Assembly: GCA_965249005.1 (NCBI GenBank)
Contig: CBDFLD010000017.1
Span: forward strand, 124,001 to 188,000
Origin: CBDFLD01 sp965249005
GTDB lineage: Bacteria > Acidobacteriota > UBA6911
Reading direction: 5' to 3'
DNA length: 64,000 nt
Shown: positions 10,927 through 20,270 of the stretch, in pieces
Layout: every line of letters starts with the position of its first letter
Position numbering within the stretch: the first letter of the stretch is position 1
Made by a program: the position numbers and the translations under genes
Notes under the pieces: model-generated
Seen by the model: only the letters and a program-made list of their open reading frames with translations
Databases searched by the model: none
Told to the model about the DNA's origin: nothing

Positions 10927-11268
10927 ATGCGAGCGACGCGCCAAGCGGAAGCGGTGTCCGAGTTCGTCTTTCCGAACAGCAAGCGTGCCTGCTACTCCTT
11001 CAGTTCGTTCGACCATCTTCACTCTATGGTCAGAAGGGACTTGAATTTGCCAGGTGGCTTCGTGCTACACTCACTGTGCCCTACTTGCTTGACTCGACTG
11101 GGAGAAGCTGGAGCGGGAGCATTTGAAGTTGGGCGGCACAGCAACGTGACGCTCTCTCAAACGTACGCGTATCCCACCCCTGAGGCTCTGGAGAACGCAG
11201 TGGAAAGAATGGACGTGATGAACCAGAGGGCACTGGCGAAGGGTGTGGAGGAAGCTGCCAGGAAGTGA
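10927..11268 (+). pseudogene. Tyrosine recombinase (integrase) C-terminal relic
   Basis: The translated region LNLPGGFVLHSLCPTCLTRLGEAGAGAF followed by SNVTLSQTYAYPTPEALENAVERM matches the end of phage or island integrases, where the normal text is LHSLRHTFLTRLGEAGA and GHSSVTVSQRYVHPTPE. The catalytic Arg-His of the box is replaced (LCPT instead of LRHT), the GHS box is shortened to RHS and the catalytic domain upstream is missing. It is therefore an inactive remnant. It ends about 58 bases before a tRNA-Lys gene, the usual type of target for such integrases. Confidence 0.7.
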
Positions 11269-11325
11269 CTACCCCGCTACAAAATCTGCTACAGTCGCAA
11301 AAAAGCAAGCCTCTAAGTAATTGAT

Positions 11326-11401
<76 letters not shown>

Positions 11402-11496
11402 ATTTTTTCAATGATTTGCGGGAACCGTGAAAATCTCAGATTCAAATTAGGTAGCTTATAGGTAGCACAGGGATCCGCTGCCGGGTAGATCGTCCG

Positions 11497-12510
11497 ATGC
11501 CAAAACACGTTGCGGTAATCTTGGGGGCGGGGGCGTCCTACGACCTGCTTTCGCAGCCCTTGACGAATGTGCTCACAGAATGGCGTCCGCCGTTGACTTC
11601 ACAGTTGTTCGCGCATCGGGAAAGGACGTTCAGCCCAATACTACAGAAATACCCACTGGCCGAAACGCTGGCAAGCACCATCGTTGCGCGAAGTCGGCGG
11701 CAATCCTTGGAAAGTGTGTTGAAAGAAGTCCAGAATGAAACAGAATACCGGCAGCAATTCCTGGAGATTCCACTCTACCTGCAACACCTGATTGGTGAAG
11801 TCAGCACCCGCTATACATCGGCCCCGGTTAACTACAACTACTTGGTCAATGCACTAAAACAACACTCGAGCTACCTGACACCTGCCTTTATCACGCTTAA
11901 CTATGACCGTTTTCTTGATGGGGCGTTGGAAAAGATTCTAGGCCGGAAGTACACGAATTTTAATTCTTACGTGATACCGTATGATTTTATGCTGATCAAG
12001 CTTCACGGTTGCGTAAGGTGGGGCAGACAAGTCTTGAGTGTAACGTCAAACGGATCGAAAGATTTGACGAACACGTTGCAGGCACTGGAACAAATGCGCG
12101 ACTCCGCTACGTTTGGCGACTTCGCGATTCTTTCTGATCACCAGCATCGTTGGACGAACGACACGTTCCATTACCCCGCAATGACCGTCCCAATAGAAGG
12201 AAAATACGAATACGTTTACCAACCCCACGTTGAATCATTAAAAGGTTTTCTAAGCGATTGTCAGAATTACCTCGTCATCGGAACAAGTGGCACTGACCGC
12301 GATCTTCTGGATTTGCTTAGCGGATCGATACCCGCTTGCAAGCATGTCGATATTGTGGCCGGACCAAACGAATCTAAAGGTGTCGTTGACAGATTTTGTA
12401 ACGCCGTTGACCAGTTTCGTGCTGCGAACGTTCGTAGGTTTGACCGTGGATTCAGTCCCTATGTAGATGATAGGGATCTGGATGCTTTTCTGGACAACTG
12501 TCGTAAGTAA
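11497..12510 (+). CDS. SIR2-domain protein, candidate NAD-cleaving defence gene
   Basis: This 337-residue stand-alone SIR2-like protein has the NAD-binding GAGAS motif at residues 10-14, the TLNYD motif (Asn135, Asp137) and the conserved KLHG (His170). These are the residues that in SIR2-type antiphage effectors hydrolyse NAD. A C-terminal LVIGTSGTDRDLLDLL segment is the last strand-helix of the Rossmann fold. It lacks the four-Cys zinc site of true sirtuin deacetylases. Such proteins occur in several defence systems that kill infected cells by NAD depletion. It lies 96 bases after a tRNA-Lys that carries an integrase relic. No obvious partner gene follows. Role in defence is inferred from family and context. 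Confidence 0.75.
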   Translation: MPKHVAVILGAGASYDLLSQPLTNVLTEWRPPLTSQLFAHRERTFSPILQKYPLAETLASTIVARSRRQSLESVLKEVQNETEYRQQFLEIPLYLQHLIGEVSTRYTSAPVNYNYLVNALKQHSSYLTPAFITLNYDRFLDGALEKILGRKYTNFNSYVIPYDFMLIKLHGCVRWGRQVLSVTSNGSKDLTNTLQALEQMRDSATFGDFAILSDHQHRWTNDTFHYPAMTVPIEGKYEYVYQPHVESLKGFLSDCQNYLVIGTSGTDRDLLDLLSGSIPACKHVDIVAGPNESKGVVDRFCNAVDQFRAANVRRFDRGFSPYVDDRDLDAFLDNCRK

Positions 12511-12522
12511 CACTATCGGTTT

Positions 12523-12556
12523 GCGCCGGGGCCCCCGAAGGAGCCCCGGTTGGCGC
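12523..12556 (-). terminator. Strong hairpin with UUCG loop
   Basis: On the minus strand GCGCC-AA-CCGGGGCTCC closes on GGGGCCCCGG-CGC around a TTCG tetraloop with a C-G closing pair, an unusually stable hairpin. No T tract follows on the minus strand, so it may act as a transcript 3' end or barrier and may serve both the SIR2 gene and a short minus-strand ORF. Confidence 0.5.
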
Positions 12557-12560
12557 TCAC

Positions 12561-12620
12561 CTACCCGTTTTTCTCAAGACGTTTTTCGGAGGGAGACTTC
12601 TGTATAGTGGCTTTAGCCAT
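12561..12620 (-). CDS. Possible 19-residue peptide ORF
   Basis: An ATG preceded by AAGGAGG with 5-base spacing opens a 19-codon frame (MAKATIQKSPSEKRLEKNG) that ends just before the UUCG hairpin. Upstream on the same strand is the tail of another open frame (LDIYKRARRLRQTAHEP), cut off by IS1380-A. The strong ribosome binding site is the only positive evidence; the peptide is lysine-rich and unrecognised. Confidence 0.25.
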   Translation of the reverse strand: MAKATIQKSPSEKRLEKNG

Positions 12621-12776
12621 CGCAGCCTCCTTGTTAGGTTGCTTTGGTCAGGGCTCATGGGCTGTTTGCCGCAGCCTGCGAGCCCGCTTGTAGATGTCTA
12701 GTAACAGCTTATGCTCATCCCTGATCTTGTTCAAGCGATTCTGCTCACCTCAAGGCTGGTAGAGGCTATGGTCTAG

Positions 12777-14630
12777 TCCTTAGTCCAGCGTGATTTTTTG
12801 CATGAGGAGGAAGAAAAGCCCTGGAACGTGCGCCGTTACGGGATAAAATGCGTTTGATATATTTACAAGACATCCCGAAAGGAGCACATTCCAGGTGAAT
12901 AAAAGAAACCACAGAATCCTCCTCCGAGACAAGCAAAATCTTACACGCCGGTTGGAAAGAAATCAGTTTGAGGACCGGTCCGATCCTATGTTCAAGGACT
13001 CCAACACCTACTACGAGATCGCCGAGAGAACGCGCGCCATCGGATCTGGTGGTATCGGAGCCATTCACAAGCTCGTGTGTAAGCTTGGATTGGACAAAGA
13101 TATCAACAGAAACATCGTTTTGCTCAAGTACCACTTTCCTTACTGGGAATCCGATCATGTACTGAACATCGCATGCAACGTCTTGTCGGGTGGAACCTGT
13201 CTCGAAGATATCGAGCGGTTGCGCCAGGATGAGACCTACATGAACGGACTGGGAGCCGAGAGGATTCCGGATCCCACGACGGCTGGAGATTTCCTCCGTC
13301 GTTTCGATGAGGATTGGATCTTCGGACTTCAGGAAACCATCAATGAAACCCGAACCAAGGTGTGGAAGTTGCAGGATGCTTCCTTCCGGAAGGAGGCCAT
13401 CATCGACGTGGACGGGACCGTCGCCGGAACCTTGGGGGAATGCAAGGAAGGAATGGACATTGCCTACAACGGGATCTGGGGTTACGCACCGTTGATCGTG
13501 ACCTTGGCCAATACGAATGAGGTCCTCTATCTGATGAATCGGCCGGGCAACCGTCCCTCTTCCGACGGAGCGGCCGAGTGGATGGACCGGGCAATCGATC
13601 TGGTGTCGTCGGTGTTTACGAAGGTCTGGCTTCGGGGCGACACGGATTTCTCGCTGACGAGAAACTTCGATCGCTGGGACGAGCGGGTTGGTTTTGTCTT
13701 TGGTTATGACGCCAAGCCGAACCTGGTCGGGATGGCCGATGCCCTGCCGGAGAGACAATGGAAACCGCTCGAGCGGCCTCCTCGTTATGAGGTCAAGAGC
13801 GAAGAACGGCGCCGTCCGGAAAACGTCAAAGAACAAGTAATCAAGGAGAGAGAATTCAAGAACATCCGCCTGCAGAGCGAGCAGGTCGCCGAGTTTGACT
13901 ATCGTCCCGGACACTGTAAGAAAACCTATCGCATGGTTGTGGTTCGGAAGAACCTCACGATCGAAAAGGGGGAGCACCGGCTGTTTGATGAGGTCCGGTA
14001 CTTCTTCTACATCACCAACGATCGGGAGATGACGATGGGAGAAGTGGTCCTTTTTGCCAACGATCGCTGCAACCAGGAAAACGTCATCGGTCAGCTCAAG
14101 AGTGGAGTGAACGCCTTGAGGATGCCTTCGGACAGTCTGGTATCGAACTGGGCCTACATGGTCATCGCATCGCTGGCGTGGAATCTGAAGGCCTGGTATG
14201 GCCTGGTGACGCAGGCGCCGACAGTACGTCGTGATATCTTGAGGATGGAGTTCAAACGCTTCCTGGTGAACTTTGTGCAAATACCCTGTCAGATTGTAAG
14301 AACCGGTCGTCGCCTCGTTTACAGGATATTGGCCTATAGCAAGCATCTCGAAACCTTTTTGGCGACGTTCGACTATATCAGGCAACTCAGGTTTACTTGA
14401 AGGCGCCTCGCCGGCGGGTGAGCCCGTACCCCCGGCGGAGCAAGAGTGGCGGGCGAAAGGAAGGGCATAACAGAGACAAACAAGATCAAGTGATCCAGAC
14501 AACCAATGGAAGGTTTGTCTCTTGTGTTTCTCTTTGCTTTCCCTGTTACGCACAAGGAGCTGAAATCCACGAGATATTCGGAAAAGGCAAACGATTTTCC
14601 GAGCGAGCTCATACCTCGCTTATTTTGGGT
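12777..14630 (+). mobile_element. IS1380-A copy 1 (1854 bp, CTAG target duplication)
   Basis: The ends were set by comparing the two copies in the window. The element begins TCCTTAGTCCAGCG and ends CTTATTTTGGG plus one base, with imperfect inverted repeats. It is flanked by CTAG at 12773-12776 and 14631-14634; the second copy is also flanked by CTAG, so this family prefers that site. It encodes one IS1380-type transposase. It cut into the gene whose remainder starts at 14635. Confidence 0.85.
12895..14400 (+). CDS. IS1380-family transposase (IS1380-A)
   Basis: This 501-residue DDE transposase is of the IS1380 group. It has an N-terminal DNA-binding region, then VLSGGTCLEDIERLRQDETY, the first catalytic Asp in IIDVDGTVAGTLG (about residue 166), the second in LRGDTDFSLTRNF, and a C-terminal NDRCNQENVIGQLKSG carrying the Glu. 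A GTG start is used, with AAGGAG upstream. Length is normal for the group, and the frame is intact, so this copy could be active. A 595-residue antisense open frame over it is a shadow. Confidence 0.9.
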   Translation: MNKRNHRILLRDKQNLTRRLERNQFEDRSDPMFKDSNTYYEIAERTRAIGSGGIGAIHKLVCKLGLDKDINRNIVLLKYHFPYWESDHVLNIACNVLSGGTCLEDIERLRQDETYMNGLGAERIPDPTTAGDFLRRFDEDWIFGLQETINETRTKVWKLQDASFRKEAIIDVDGTVAGTLGECKEGMDIAYNGIWGYAPLIVTLANTNEVLYLMNRPGNRPSSDGAAEWMDRAIDLVSSVFTKVWLRGDTDFSLTRNFDRWDERVGFVFGYDAKPNLVGMADALPERQWKPLERPPRYEVKSEERRRPENVKEQVIKEREFKNIRLQSEQVAEFDYRPGHCKKTYRMVVVRKNLTIEKGEHRLFDEVRYFFYITNDREMTMGEVVLFANDRCNQENVIGQLKSGVNALRMPSDSLVSNWAYMVIASLAWNLKAWYGLVTQAPTVRRDILRMEFKRFLVNFVQIPCQIVRTGRRLVYRILAYSKHLETFLATFDYIRQLRFT

Positions 14631-14634
14631 CTAG

Positions 14635-15890
14635 CATTTGGGAGCTTGCTTGCCGTCCTCACAAGATCCGATTGGGAGAGTGCCTTCGGCCATGCGAATG
14701 AATGGCCATGGCCTTCCTTCTCACCGGGTCGCGTTCCAGATGACCTTTACGATTCAGATGACATTTACAACGATGTTGTGACACAAGTCTACAAAAGAGT
14801 GATTGAGAGCTTCACTGAAAAGGATCTCGACCAAGCATTGGTGCTGATGGAGGGAACTGGGCTATCGAGGAAACTCTCCTTCTTCTTTCGTGGGCAGTTG
14901 GCTCTCTACTTGAAGGAGAAGGGACGCCATGCAGAGTCCGCTAGCCTCGTAAATCAGGTCATTGAGGAGTTTAGAAGCCTAGAAGCTCATGAGAAGGCAA
15001 AGAATGACTTTTACATGTTTACACAACAACTCCCACAAATCGATCAAGCCCGATTTGCTGAGGCCTTCGATCTCCTAATGCAATTACCAGCCAATCAAGA
15101 TCAGGTCGAACGTCGAGCTGGAGTTGTGGCCGTTGGTGACCGGGCCGTGAAGCTGACCTATTCGGAGGGTTTAGCTATAAAGATCTTTCGGTTTATATAT
15201 GGATCGCACCACGATCTAGTGATGAGCACTTTGAACAAATATCCAGACTTTAGGACCAAGTTGGATGCCATAGGTGGACTTGATAATTATTTGACTTCCA
15301 ATGAACCCAAGCAATTGAGCTTTTCCACCAACAAGAATACTTATGTAGATCCCAGACCATATGACCTGCAAGTTGCGGATGAGCTTCAGCGCAAATTCCG
15401 GGGACAATCCGTTAGAGACCCATCGCTGGTAAGGAGAAAGCTAGCTGAGGAAATTGAGAACGCAGGACGCCTGGAGATTCTGATCGAACTGGCTTACAAG
15501 ACTCATAGCGATGATCCCACGCTTTGTCATATTGCCTTGGCACTTGCCGTTGGCATGATCTCCGGAATCGAGGATTCCTTTGTGAGGAGAGATAATGCGA
15601 TACGCCGTTTGCTTCAAGCCCATCGTCGTTGCACGGTAAGCATTAGTACACAGTTATACCAAGCAGGATTTGTCCTAGTCGATCAAATACGGGAAGAAGA
15701 GAAAAGGCAGGGGCTTGATCCCAACAGAATGTCGTCAATGTCCGCAAATGCCGTGGAAGCTAGGTTTGTCGGCGAGTGGTCTCGCGATGACTTTGATGAT
15801 GCAATGAATTACATAAACTCGAAGGCAAACGAGTTATTTAAGCTTCAAGCTCTGGTTCAGGTTGCAACTAAACTGTCGAGTCCCTACTAA
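14635..15890 (+). pseudogene. Unknown helical protein, 5' end removed by IS1380-A
   Basis: About 418 codons stay open from the IS junction to the stop at 15890. The translated part starts with a hydrophobic stretch (LGLAFGSLLAVL) that may be the remains of a signal or membrane segment. It continues as an alpha-helical protein (for example DLDQALVLMEGTGLSRKLSF, and helices around AFDLLMQLPANQDQVERRAG) that resembles a repeat-type scaffold but matches no family I know. On the other side of the IS the frame continues only about 14 codons back to a stop, so the 5' part was already damaged or very short. The frame is also open into the IS tail. Confidence 0.45.
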
Positions 15891-16359
15891 TTAGGATCCG
15901 CCGTCCGCCCCTCTTGGCTCTATGAGCCACCTTCTGAGACGCTAGCGATGCTACAGGCGTTGTCAACGTAACGGCATGAGCTAAAAACTGCTCCACGAAA
16001 GTTCTATCCTTTCAGCAGGCACACGTCCCTTAACATCCGAGGCTCGCTCTCAAACTATTCGATTTTGGCCCCGTAGCGGGGGAAGCTTGTCCGTTACGAG
16101 TCGTTGCGGTACCCAGCCTCCAGGCCTTGTCGAATAAGAGGCCCACGTCCAACATTGGACATCTAGGATCTCCAGCCAACTACATCCAACACTGTTCTAC
16201 TATGGTATCGACCTGTGGTAAAGCCAGTCTTCGAGTTTCCCTGCGATTAAGACCCCGTCGATTCCTTATTTGGGCCCAATCGATCTCTATCTCTGTGCTA
16301 CCATGTATTGATAAGCCTTTTCCGTTCTCTTTGCGTACGGAGGTCGAAGGAGATTCCAT
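15891..16359. other. Intergenic, no gene recognised
   Basis: About 470 bases lie between the broken helical gene and the secreted-protein/HicA fusion. Open frames here are short and lack ribosome binding sites. The last 20 bases carry the GAAGGAG site for the next gene. No RNA family was recognised. Confidence 0.4.
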
Positions 16360-17616
16360 ATGCAAACACCGAAAAGGGTCCAGCCCACACAAATAGCGCG
16401 GTTGATTTATCGACGCGGGCACAATAGCGATGCGAGAACTATGTCGCGACGGCCGAGTAGCTATCGCATCATTCTTCCACTTACCTTCTTTTACTACTTC
16501 TCTGTCCTCGGACCAAACGCGGCTGGCCGGCTACTGGTAGACCATGAAAGAGAGCCGAAAGGGGTAAGGGTCCCAACCGCCAGCGTGTTGCCGCCGCCAG
16601 AGACCATTGCACCTCAGGCATGTTTTAGTACGAATGGACTGCCGATCTCCTTACTTATTCCTGATAACATCACAGCCGCCGATTGCGAAGTAGCGGTTGG
16701 AACAACACCTGGAGGGGACGAGGTCCGGGAGTTCAGGCCGGTCGGGCTTCGTTCCCAGATCTTTGTCCGAGATCTCGGTCTTATCCCCGGCAGGACCTAC
16801 TATGTGAAGGCCCGCTTCGTCGGTGTAGATGGGAGCGTCGGGCAGGAAAGTGCGACAGTAGCCATTCATGTTGACCCTTCCGCTCAACATGACCAAATGT
16901 ACCTGCCATGGTGGGTTGAAAGTACGGACCTTTACACGGGGTTGGCCGTGGTTAATTCCATGGCTACGACGCGAGCCTTTCTCATTCGTGGGTATGTTGA
17001 GGGGAAACTTGAGCCGATTGAAACATCATGGGTTCTTCATCCCGGTGAACAGTTTGCGCGGTTGATTTCCCAACCGGACCTTCTCGGCGAGGAAGCTGCT
17101 GATGCCGAAGGGTGGCTGGAGCTCTCATATTCCGGCGAAAGGCCGTCGGCTATGTATTTGATTGGTGACTCCGAAGCATCCCGGACGTTAACGGGAAGCC
17201 CGCTGCTCAATTCCGGAGTAGATCAAGTGATCCCAGAACTGGACCGAGGTCGTGCAGAGATTACACTCCTGAATCCGGGCGCCAGTGGCACGGAACTCCG
17301 CCTTGAGATCATTGGAAGCCTTGGGCCCAAACCCTCGAAGACTCTCGTTATCGATTCACAACAGTCGTTGCAAGCAAACATTTCAGTCCGGATTCTCAGC
17401 GGTCGATCCGATGCGAGTATCGCTTTTGGAGAACTGTGCAATCTGCTGAACTGGCTCGGTTTTCAAGAGCATGTGCGTGGCGGTCATCATCTTTTCCGGC
17501 GCGACGGCGTGCCAGAGATGATCAACTTGCAGCGCGAGGGGAACAAAGCCAAATCGTACCAGGTTCGGCAGGTGAGGACGGTAATAGTCAATAACCAGCT
17601 AGGAGTAATCGACTAA
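16360..17616 (+). CDS. Secreted repeat-module protein fused in frame to a HicA toxin domain
   Basis: The start has AAGGAG at ideal spacing. After a 35-residue leader comes a hydrophobic signal-like segment (IILPLTFFYYFSVLGPNAAG, 37-56). A fibronectin-type region follows (GLIPGRTYYVKARF, 140-153), then the beta module seen elsewhere in the window (WWVESTDLYTGLAVVNSM, about 184-201). From about residue 344 the text changes to HicA: RILSGRSDAS, LCNLLNWLGF, VRGGHHLFRRDG with the catalytic His, and NLQREGNKAKSYQVRQVR. HicA proteins are small RNA-cleaving toxins, here about 75 residues and near complete. The usual GSHH is GGHH. The stop overlaps the hicB start, as in genuine hicAB pairs. A TTG at 17368 could start HicA alone. 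Confidence 0.7.
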   Translation: MQTPKRVQPTQIARLIYRRGHNSDARTMSRRPSSYRIILPLTFFYYFSVLGPNAAGRLLVDHEREPKGVRVPTASVLPPPETIAPQACFSTNGLPISLLIPDNITAADCEVAVGTTPGGDEVREFRPVGLRSQIFVRDLGLIPGRTYYVKARFVGVDGSVGQESATVAIHVDPSAQHDQMYLPWWVESTDLYTGLAVVNSMATTRAFLIRGYVEGKLEPIETSWVLHPGEQFARLISQPDLLGEEAADAEGWLELSYSGERPSAMYLIGDSEASRTLTGSPLLNSGVDQVIPELDRGRAEITLLNPGASGTELRLEIIGSLGPKPSKTLVIDSQQSLQANISVRILSGRSDASIAFGELCNLLNWLGFQEHVRGGHHLFRRDGVPEMINLQREGNKAKSYQVRQVRTVIVNNQLGVID

Positions 17617-17828
17617 TGTACAAGTATGAAGTCATCATCTACTGGAGCGACGAGGATCAGTTGTTCGTTGCCGATGTACCCGAATTGCCGGGCTGCTCGG
17701 CTCATGGCAATTCACAGGAATCCGCTCTTCGTAATGCCCAAGATGCGGTTGCCCTGTGGATTGATACAGCAAAGCAGCACGGCGATGACGTGCCGGTTCC
17801 AAAGGGCAAGCGTCTACTCTTCGCCTAA
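17616..17828 (+). CDS. hicB: HicB-family antitoxin
   Basis: This 70-residue protein begins MYKYEVIIYWSDEDQLFVAD, has the HicB core PELPGCSAHGNSQESALRNA and ends in GKRLLFA. This is the short HicB form with the degraded RNase H-like fold and no added DNA-binding domain. HicB binds and inhibits HicA. The ATG shares one base with the stop of the upstream frame, and AGGAG lies about 10 bases before it. It is the partner of the HicA domain fused to the preceding protein. Confidence 0.85.
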   Translation: MYKYEVIIYWSDEDQLFVADVPELPGCSAHGNSQESALRNAQDAVALWIDTAKQHGDDVPVPKGKRLLFA

Positions 17829-17847
17829 TGTTGGGGCCCCCTTAACA

Positions 17848-17874
17848 CCCGCCGCTGAAGCTGGCGGGGCTTTA
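17848..17874 (+). terminator. Hairpin after hicB
   Basis: CCCGCC and GGCGGG form a six-pair stem with a nine-base loop, followed by GCTTTAT. It lies 20 bases after the hicB stop and is a plausible weak terminator. Confidence 0.45.
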
Positions 17875-17929
17875 TGTCATACCAGTTGCGCGGAGTCGCA
17901 ATCGCCGCCCGACGCGGGCCGCCCCCAGC

Positions 17930-18609
17930 CTAATCCGCGCCGAGAAGAAACTCCTTCTTCTCGTACTCTGGTTCCGGATAGTCGTAGAAGCCCTTCCCTG
18001 TTTTCCAACCGAGATCGCCGCGTTCGATAAAGGGTCGCAGGAAATCGGCCACCCGCTTCATGTCTGGGTCGTTGTGTCGTTCCGACTGGGCTTGGCAGAC
18101 GTCCAGACAGACATCGAGCCCAACCCGGTCCATACCGCTAAAGGGTCCCACGGGATGTCCGATGGCGGCCATGAAGCTGCGGTCCACGTCTCGGAAATCC
18201 GCGTAGCCGTCTATTACCAGAAGGAATGCTTCTTTGCACATGGCCATGAACATGCTGTTGAAGAGGTAGCCGTCCTTCTCTTTCTTCCCCACGACGGGAG
18301 TTTGCTGGAGGCTTCGGACGAATCGTTTCAGGGTATCGATGGTCTCTGCAGATGTACGTCGGCCTCCGACGATATCGACCAAGGCACCGCCCAGATGAAA
18401 GTGCATCGCCGCAAATCGGTCGCCTCGGCCCACGACATCTTCGATCTCGGATACGAGCAGGTATGAAGTATTGGTCGTCAGAATCGTCCTCGAGGGACAA
18501 ACCGCATCGAGTTGCTTGTGGACCTCCCGTTTGAGCTTTAGTCGTTCCGGCACCGCTTCGCTCAACAGATCTGCCCCTGCGACGGCTTCCTCGATATGAT
18601 TCGTATAGG
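17930..18609 (-). pseudogene. 3-hydroxyacyl-CoA dehydrogenase, N-terminal NAD domain lost to IS1380-B
   Basis: The remaining 226 codons carry the second half of an L-3-hydroxyacyl-CoA dehydrogenase. They include GADLLSEAVPERLKLKREV, TILTTNTSYL and AAMHFHLGGALVDIV (catalytic His region), then the C-terminal helical domain ending LGWKTGKGFYDYPEPEYEKK. The family oxidises 3-hydroxyacyl-CoA with NAD in beta-oxidation or butanoate metabolism. The N-terminal GxGxxG nucleotide-binding motif is absent because IS1380-B starts exactly at 18610. The frame runs on into the IS end, but that extension is not native. The lost 5' part is not in the window. Confidence 0.8.
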
Positions 18610-20270
18610 CCGGAATTTCCAATTTGGATCTCGGTTCCCAACATAATAGTCTCGAGCCACCATGGGAGCAAGAAAATCCCGGCCTCAGACCAACCATGGA
18701 TCCAGTCAACGCATCCCAATGACCCGTTGTCGCCGTGGTAGTAGACCTTCTCACTCCTGCGTGGGCGATTTTCCAGACACATCGCCACACTCCTTCCATG
18801 GCATTCCAATTCCGGACTTGCAAGCCGGGCGGCTAACCGCTTGGCAGCGGCAAGGCCCAGATCCGCCTGAGCATTTCACCAAACAACCGACGGTCCAGAT
18901 GCCCCTCGGCCAAGAGCAACCAGTAGTACCGCGCGTGCTTGACCAGCCTTCCGCCAGTCTTCATCAACCGGTGCTGCAAGCTCGTGAGCGACCAGCTCTT
19001 GATCCGGGGTGGTAGCCCGAGTCGCCGCCATAGGTTGCCTAGGTTGTAGGCGAGCACGCTCAACTGCAGGCGCACTTCATTCGCACGGAAGCGATGGCAG
19101 GACAGCCGCGTCCAATGCGTCGCCTGCTTGCCTTCTTTGATCCATTGCTCCGCCGTGCCGCGCTTGTTGTAGAACCTCACCACCGAGCGGCTCGGCAAGC
19201 TCATGTTCGTGACAATGAACCCGACCCGCGGGAACAACTCGCCCTGGTGATGCTCGACCTTGGCGACGATCCGTCGCGGCCTCGACCAGCTTTCGGCCTG
19301 ATAGCGGAAGCTCTTGTAGCGCACCAGTGGCTTGCGGCTGGGCCGACCTGGAGGACGAAACAGGATGTCGGCAATCTCCCACTCCAGGCTCTTGTTGGAC
19401 GGGATGCGTATGGCATACTGAACGCCGCGCTCTTCCAGGGTCTCGTAAACCTCTGGCTTGGCGAAGGCGGCGTCTGCTCGAAAGACGATCTCTTTGCCTT
19501 GCTCCTGTTGAAAATCGATCTCCGGCAACAGAAGCTCGTCCCAGTCCTCGGCGCTATGCACGTTACCCGGCCGCAGCTTGGCCGCCAGACAGTCCCCGTG
19601 ACTATTGAACAGAAACAGCGGATGGTAACACACGGACTCGAAGTGGCCATTGTAGGCGCTGCCTTCCTGCTGACCATGCACCGGACTCTCGCTTGAGTCC
19701 ATATCCAACACTACGCGATCAGACTTGTCCAGAGCCTCGGCCTGTGCGAGTGTCTCTCGGTTCAGAGCCATCAGCCCGATCAGATTCTCTTCTCGCGTCA
19801 GCAGCTCCGTCTCGAACCAGTGTAACGTCGAGGTCAGCGCCGCACCGCGATCCCAGTTTTTCTTCGAGCCGATCAAGCGAAAGGTCGGATCAACTGAGAC
19901 CCGCGCGGCATCGTTAAGGTCTTCGTAGCCTGCCAGGCGACTATAGACCGATTGCCGCAGCAGATCGACGAGCGGGAACTGTTTGTTCAAGCCTTGCCGC
20001 GTGTCGTTGAGATGCTCGTCTATGAGTCGTCCCATCCCCAGCCGTTCGTCCAACTCGCGGACCAGAATCAGGCCACCCTCGGAGGTGACTCGCGATCCCT
20101 GAAAATCAACTTTGAGTAATCCGTTAAAGCTGAGTTGAAACCCCTTTCGTTCTTTTTCACCCATCGGGTGTTGCCCTCCAATGTGTCCTTATCATTCTCC
20201 GACGCTTATAAATAGGGATGCCGAAGGCGGCTGAAAGGTTGCTATATTTCATTCAAATTGGAAATCCGGG
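18610..20270 (-). mobile_element. IS1380-B copy 1 (1661 bp), mismatched flanks
   Basis: The inverted repeats are CCCGGATTTCCAATTTGAAT at the transposase side and CCGGAATTTCCAATTTGGAT at the far side. The sequence is nearly identical to the two other full copies; one synonymous difference was noticed near 19349. The five bases beyond the transposase-side end are TTAAG (minus strand), but the other flank is CCTAT, so there is no target duplication. The missing TTAAG is present beside copies 2 and 3, which points to recombination between copies. Confidence 0.85.
18833..20164 (-). CDS. IS1380-family transposase (IS1380-B copy 1)
   Basis: This 443-residue DDE transposase has an intact frame. Landmarks are VTSEGGLILVRELDERL near the start, RVVLDMDSSESPVHG with the first catalytic Asp, IVFRADAAFAKPEVYETLEE with the second, and the C-terminal YNKRGTAEQWIKEGKQA with the Glu. 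This is the classical IS1380 arrangement shared with ISEcp1. The protein is identical to those of copies 2 and 3. Two large open frames in other phases are shadows. Confidence 0.92.
   Translation of the reverse strand: MGEKERKGFQLSFNGLLKVDFQGSRVTSEGGLILVRELDERLGMGRLIDEHLNDTRQGLNKQFPLVDLLRQSVYSRLAGYEDLNDAARVSVDPTFRLIGSKKNWDRGAALTSTLHWFETELLTREENLIGLMALNRETLAQAEALDKSDRVVLDMDSSESPVHGQQEGSAYNGHFESVCYHPLFLFNSHGDCLAAKLRPGNVHSAEDWDELLLPEIDFQQEQGKEIVFRADAAFAKPEVYETLEERGVQYAIRIPSNKSLEWEIADILFRPPGRPSRKPLVRYKSFRYQAESWSRPRRIVAKVEHHQGELFPRVGFIVTNMSLPSRSVVRFYNKRGTAEQWIKEGKQATHWTRLSCHRFRANEVRLQLSVLAYNLGNLWRRLGLPPRIKSWSLTSLQHRLMKTGGRLVKHARYYWLLLAEGHLDRRLFGEMLRRIWALPLPSG

Noticed and set aside
12766..14553. 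595-residue open frame antisense to the IS1380-A transposase
   Set aside because: The + strand holds a clear transposase with catalytic residues; the antisense frame has no family resemblance and repeats wherever the element does (also 46386-47756).
14397..14634. N-terminal 79 codons of the 497-codon frame ending at 15890
   Set aside because: They lie inside IS1380-A and occur identically at the other copy, so they are not part of the native gene.
18610..18823. N-terminal 70 codons in frame with the dehydrogenase
   Set aside because: They are the IS1380-B end read through by chance; the same translation appears at the ends of copies 2 and 3.
19094..19696. 200-residue open frame antisense to the IS1380-B transposase, also in copies 2 and 3
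   Set aside because: Low-complexity, basic/Arg-rich translation opposite a well supported gene.
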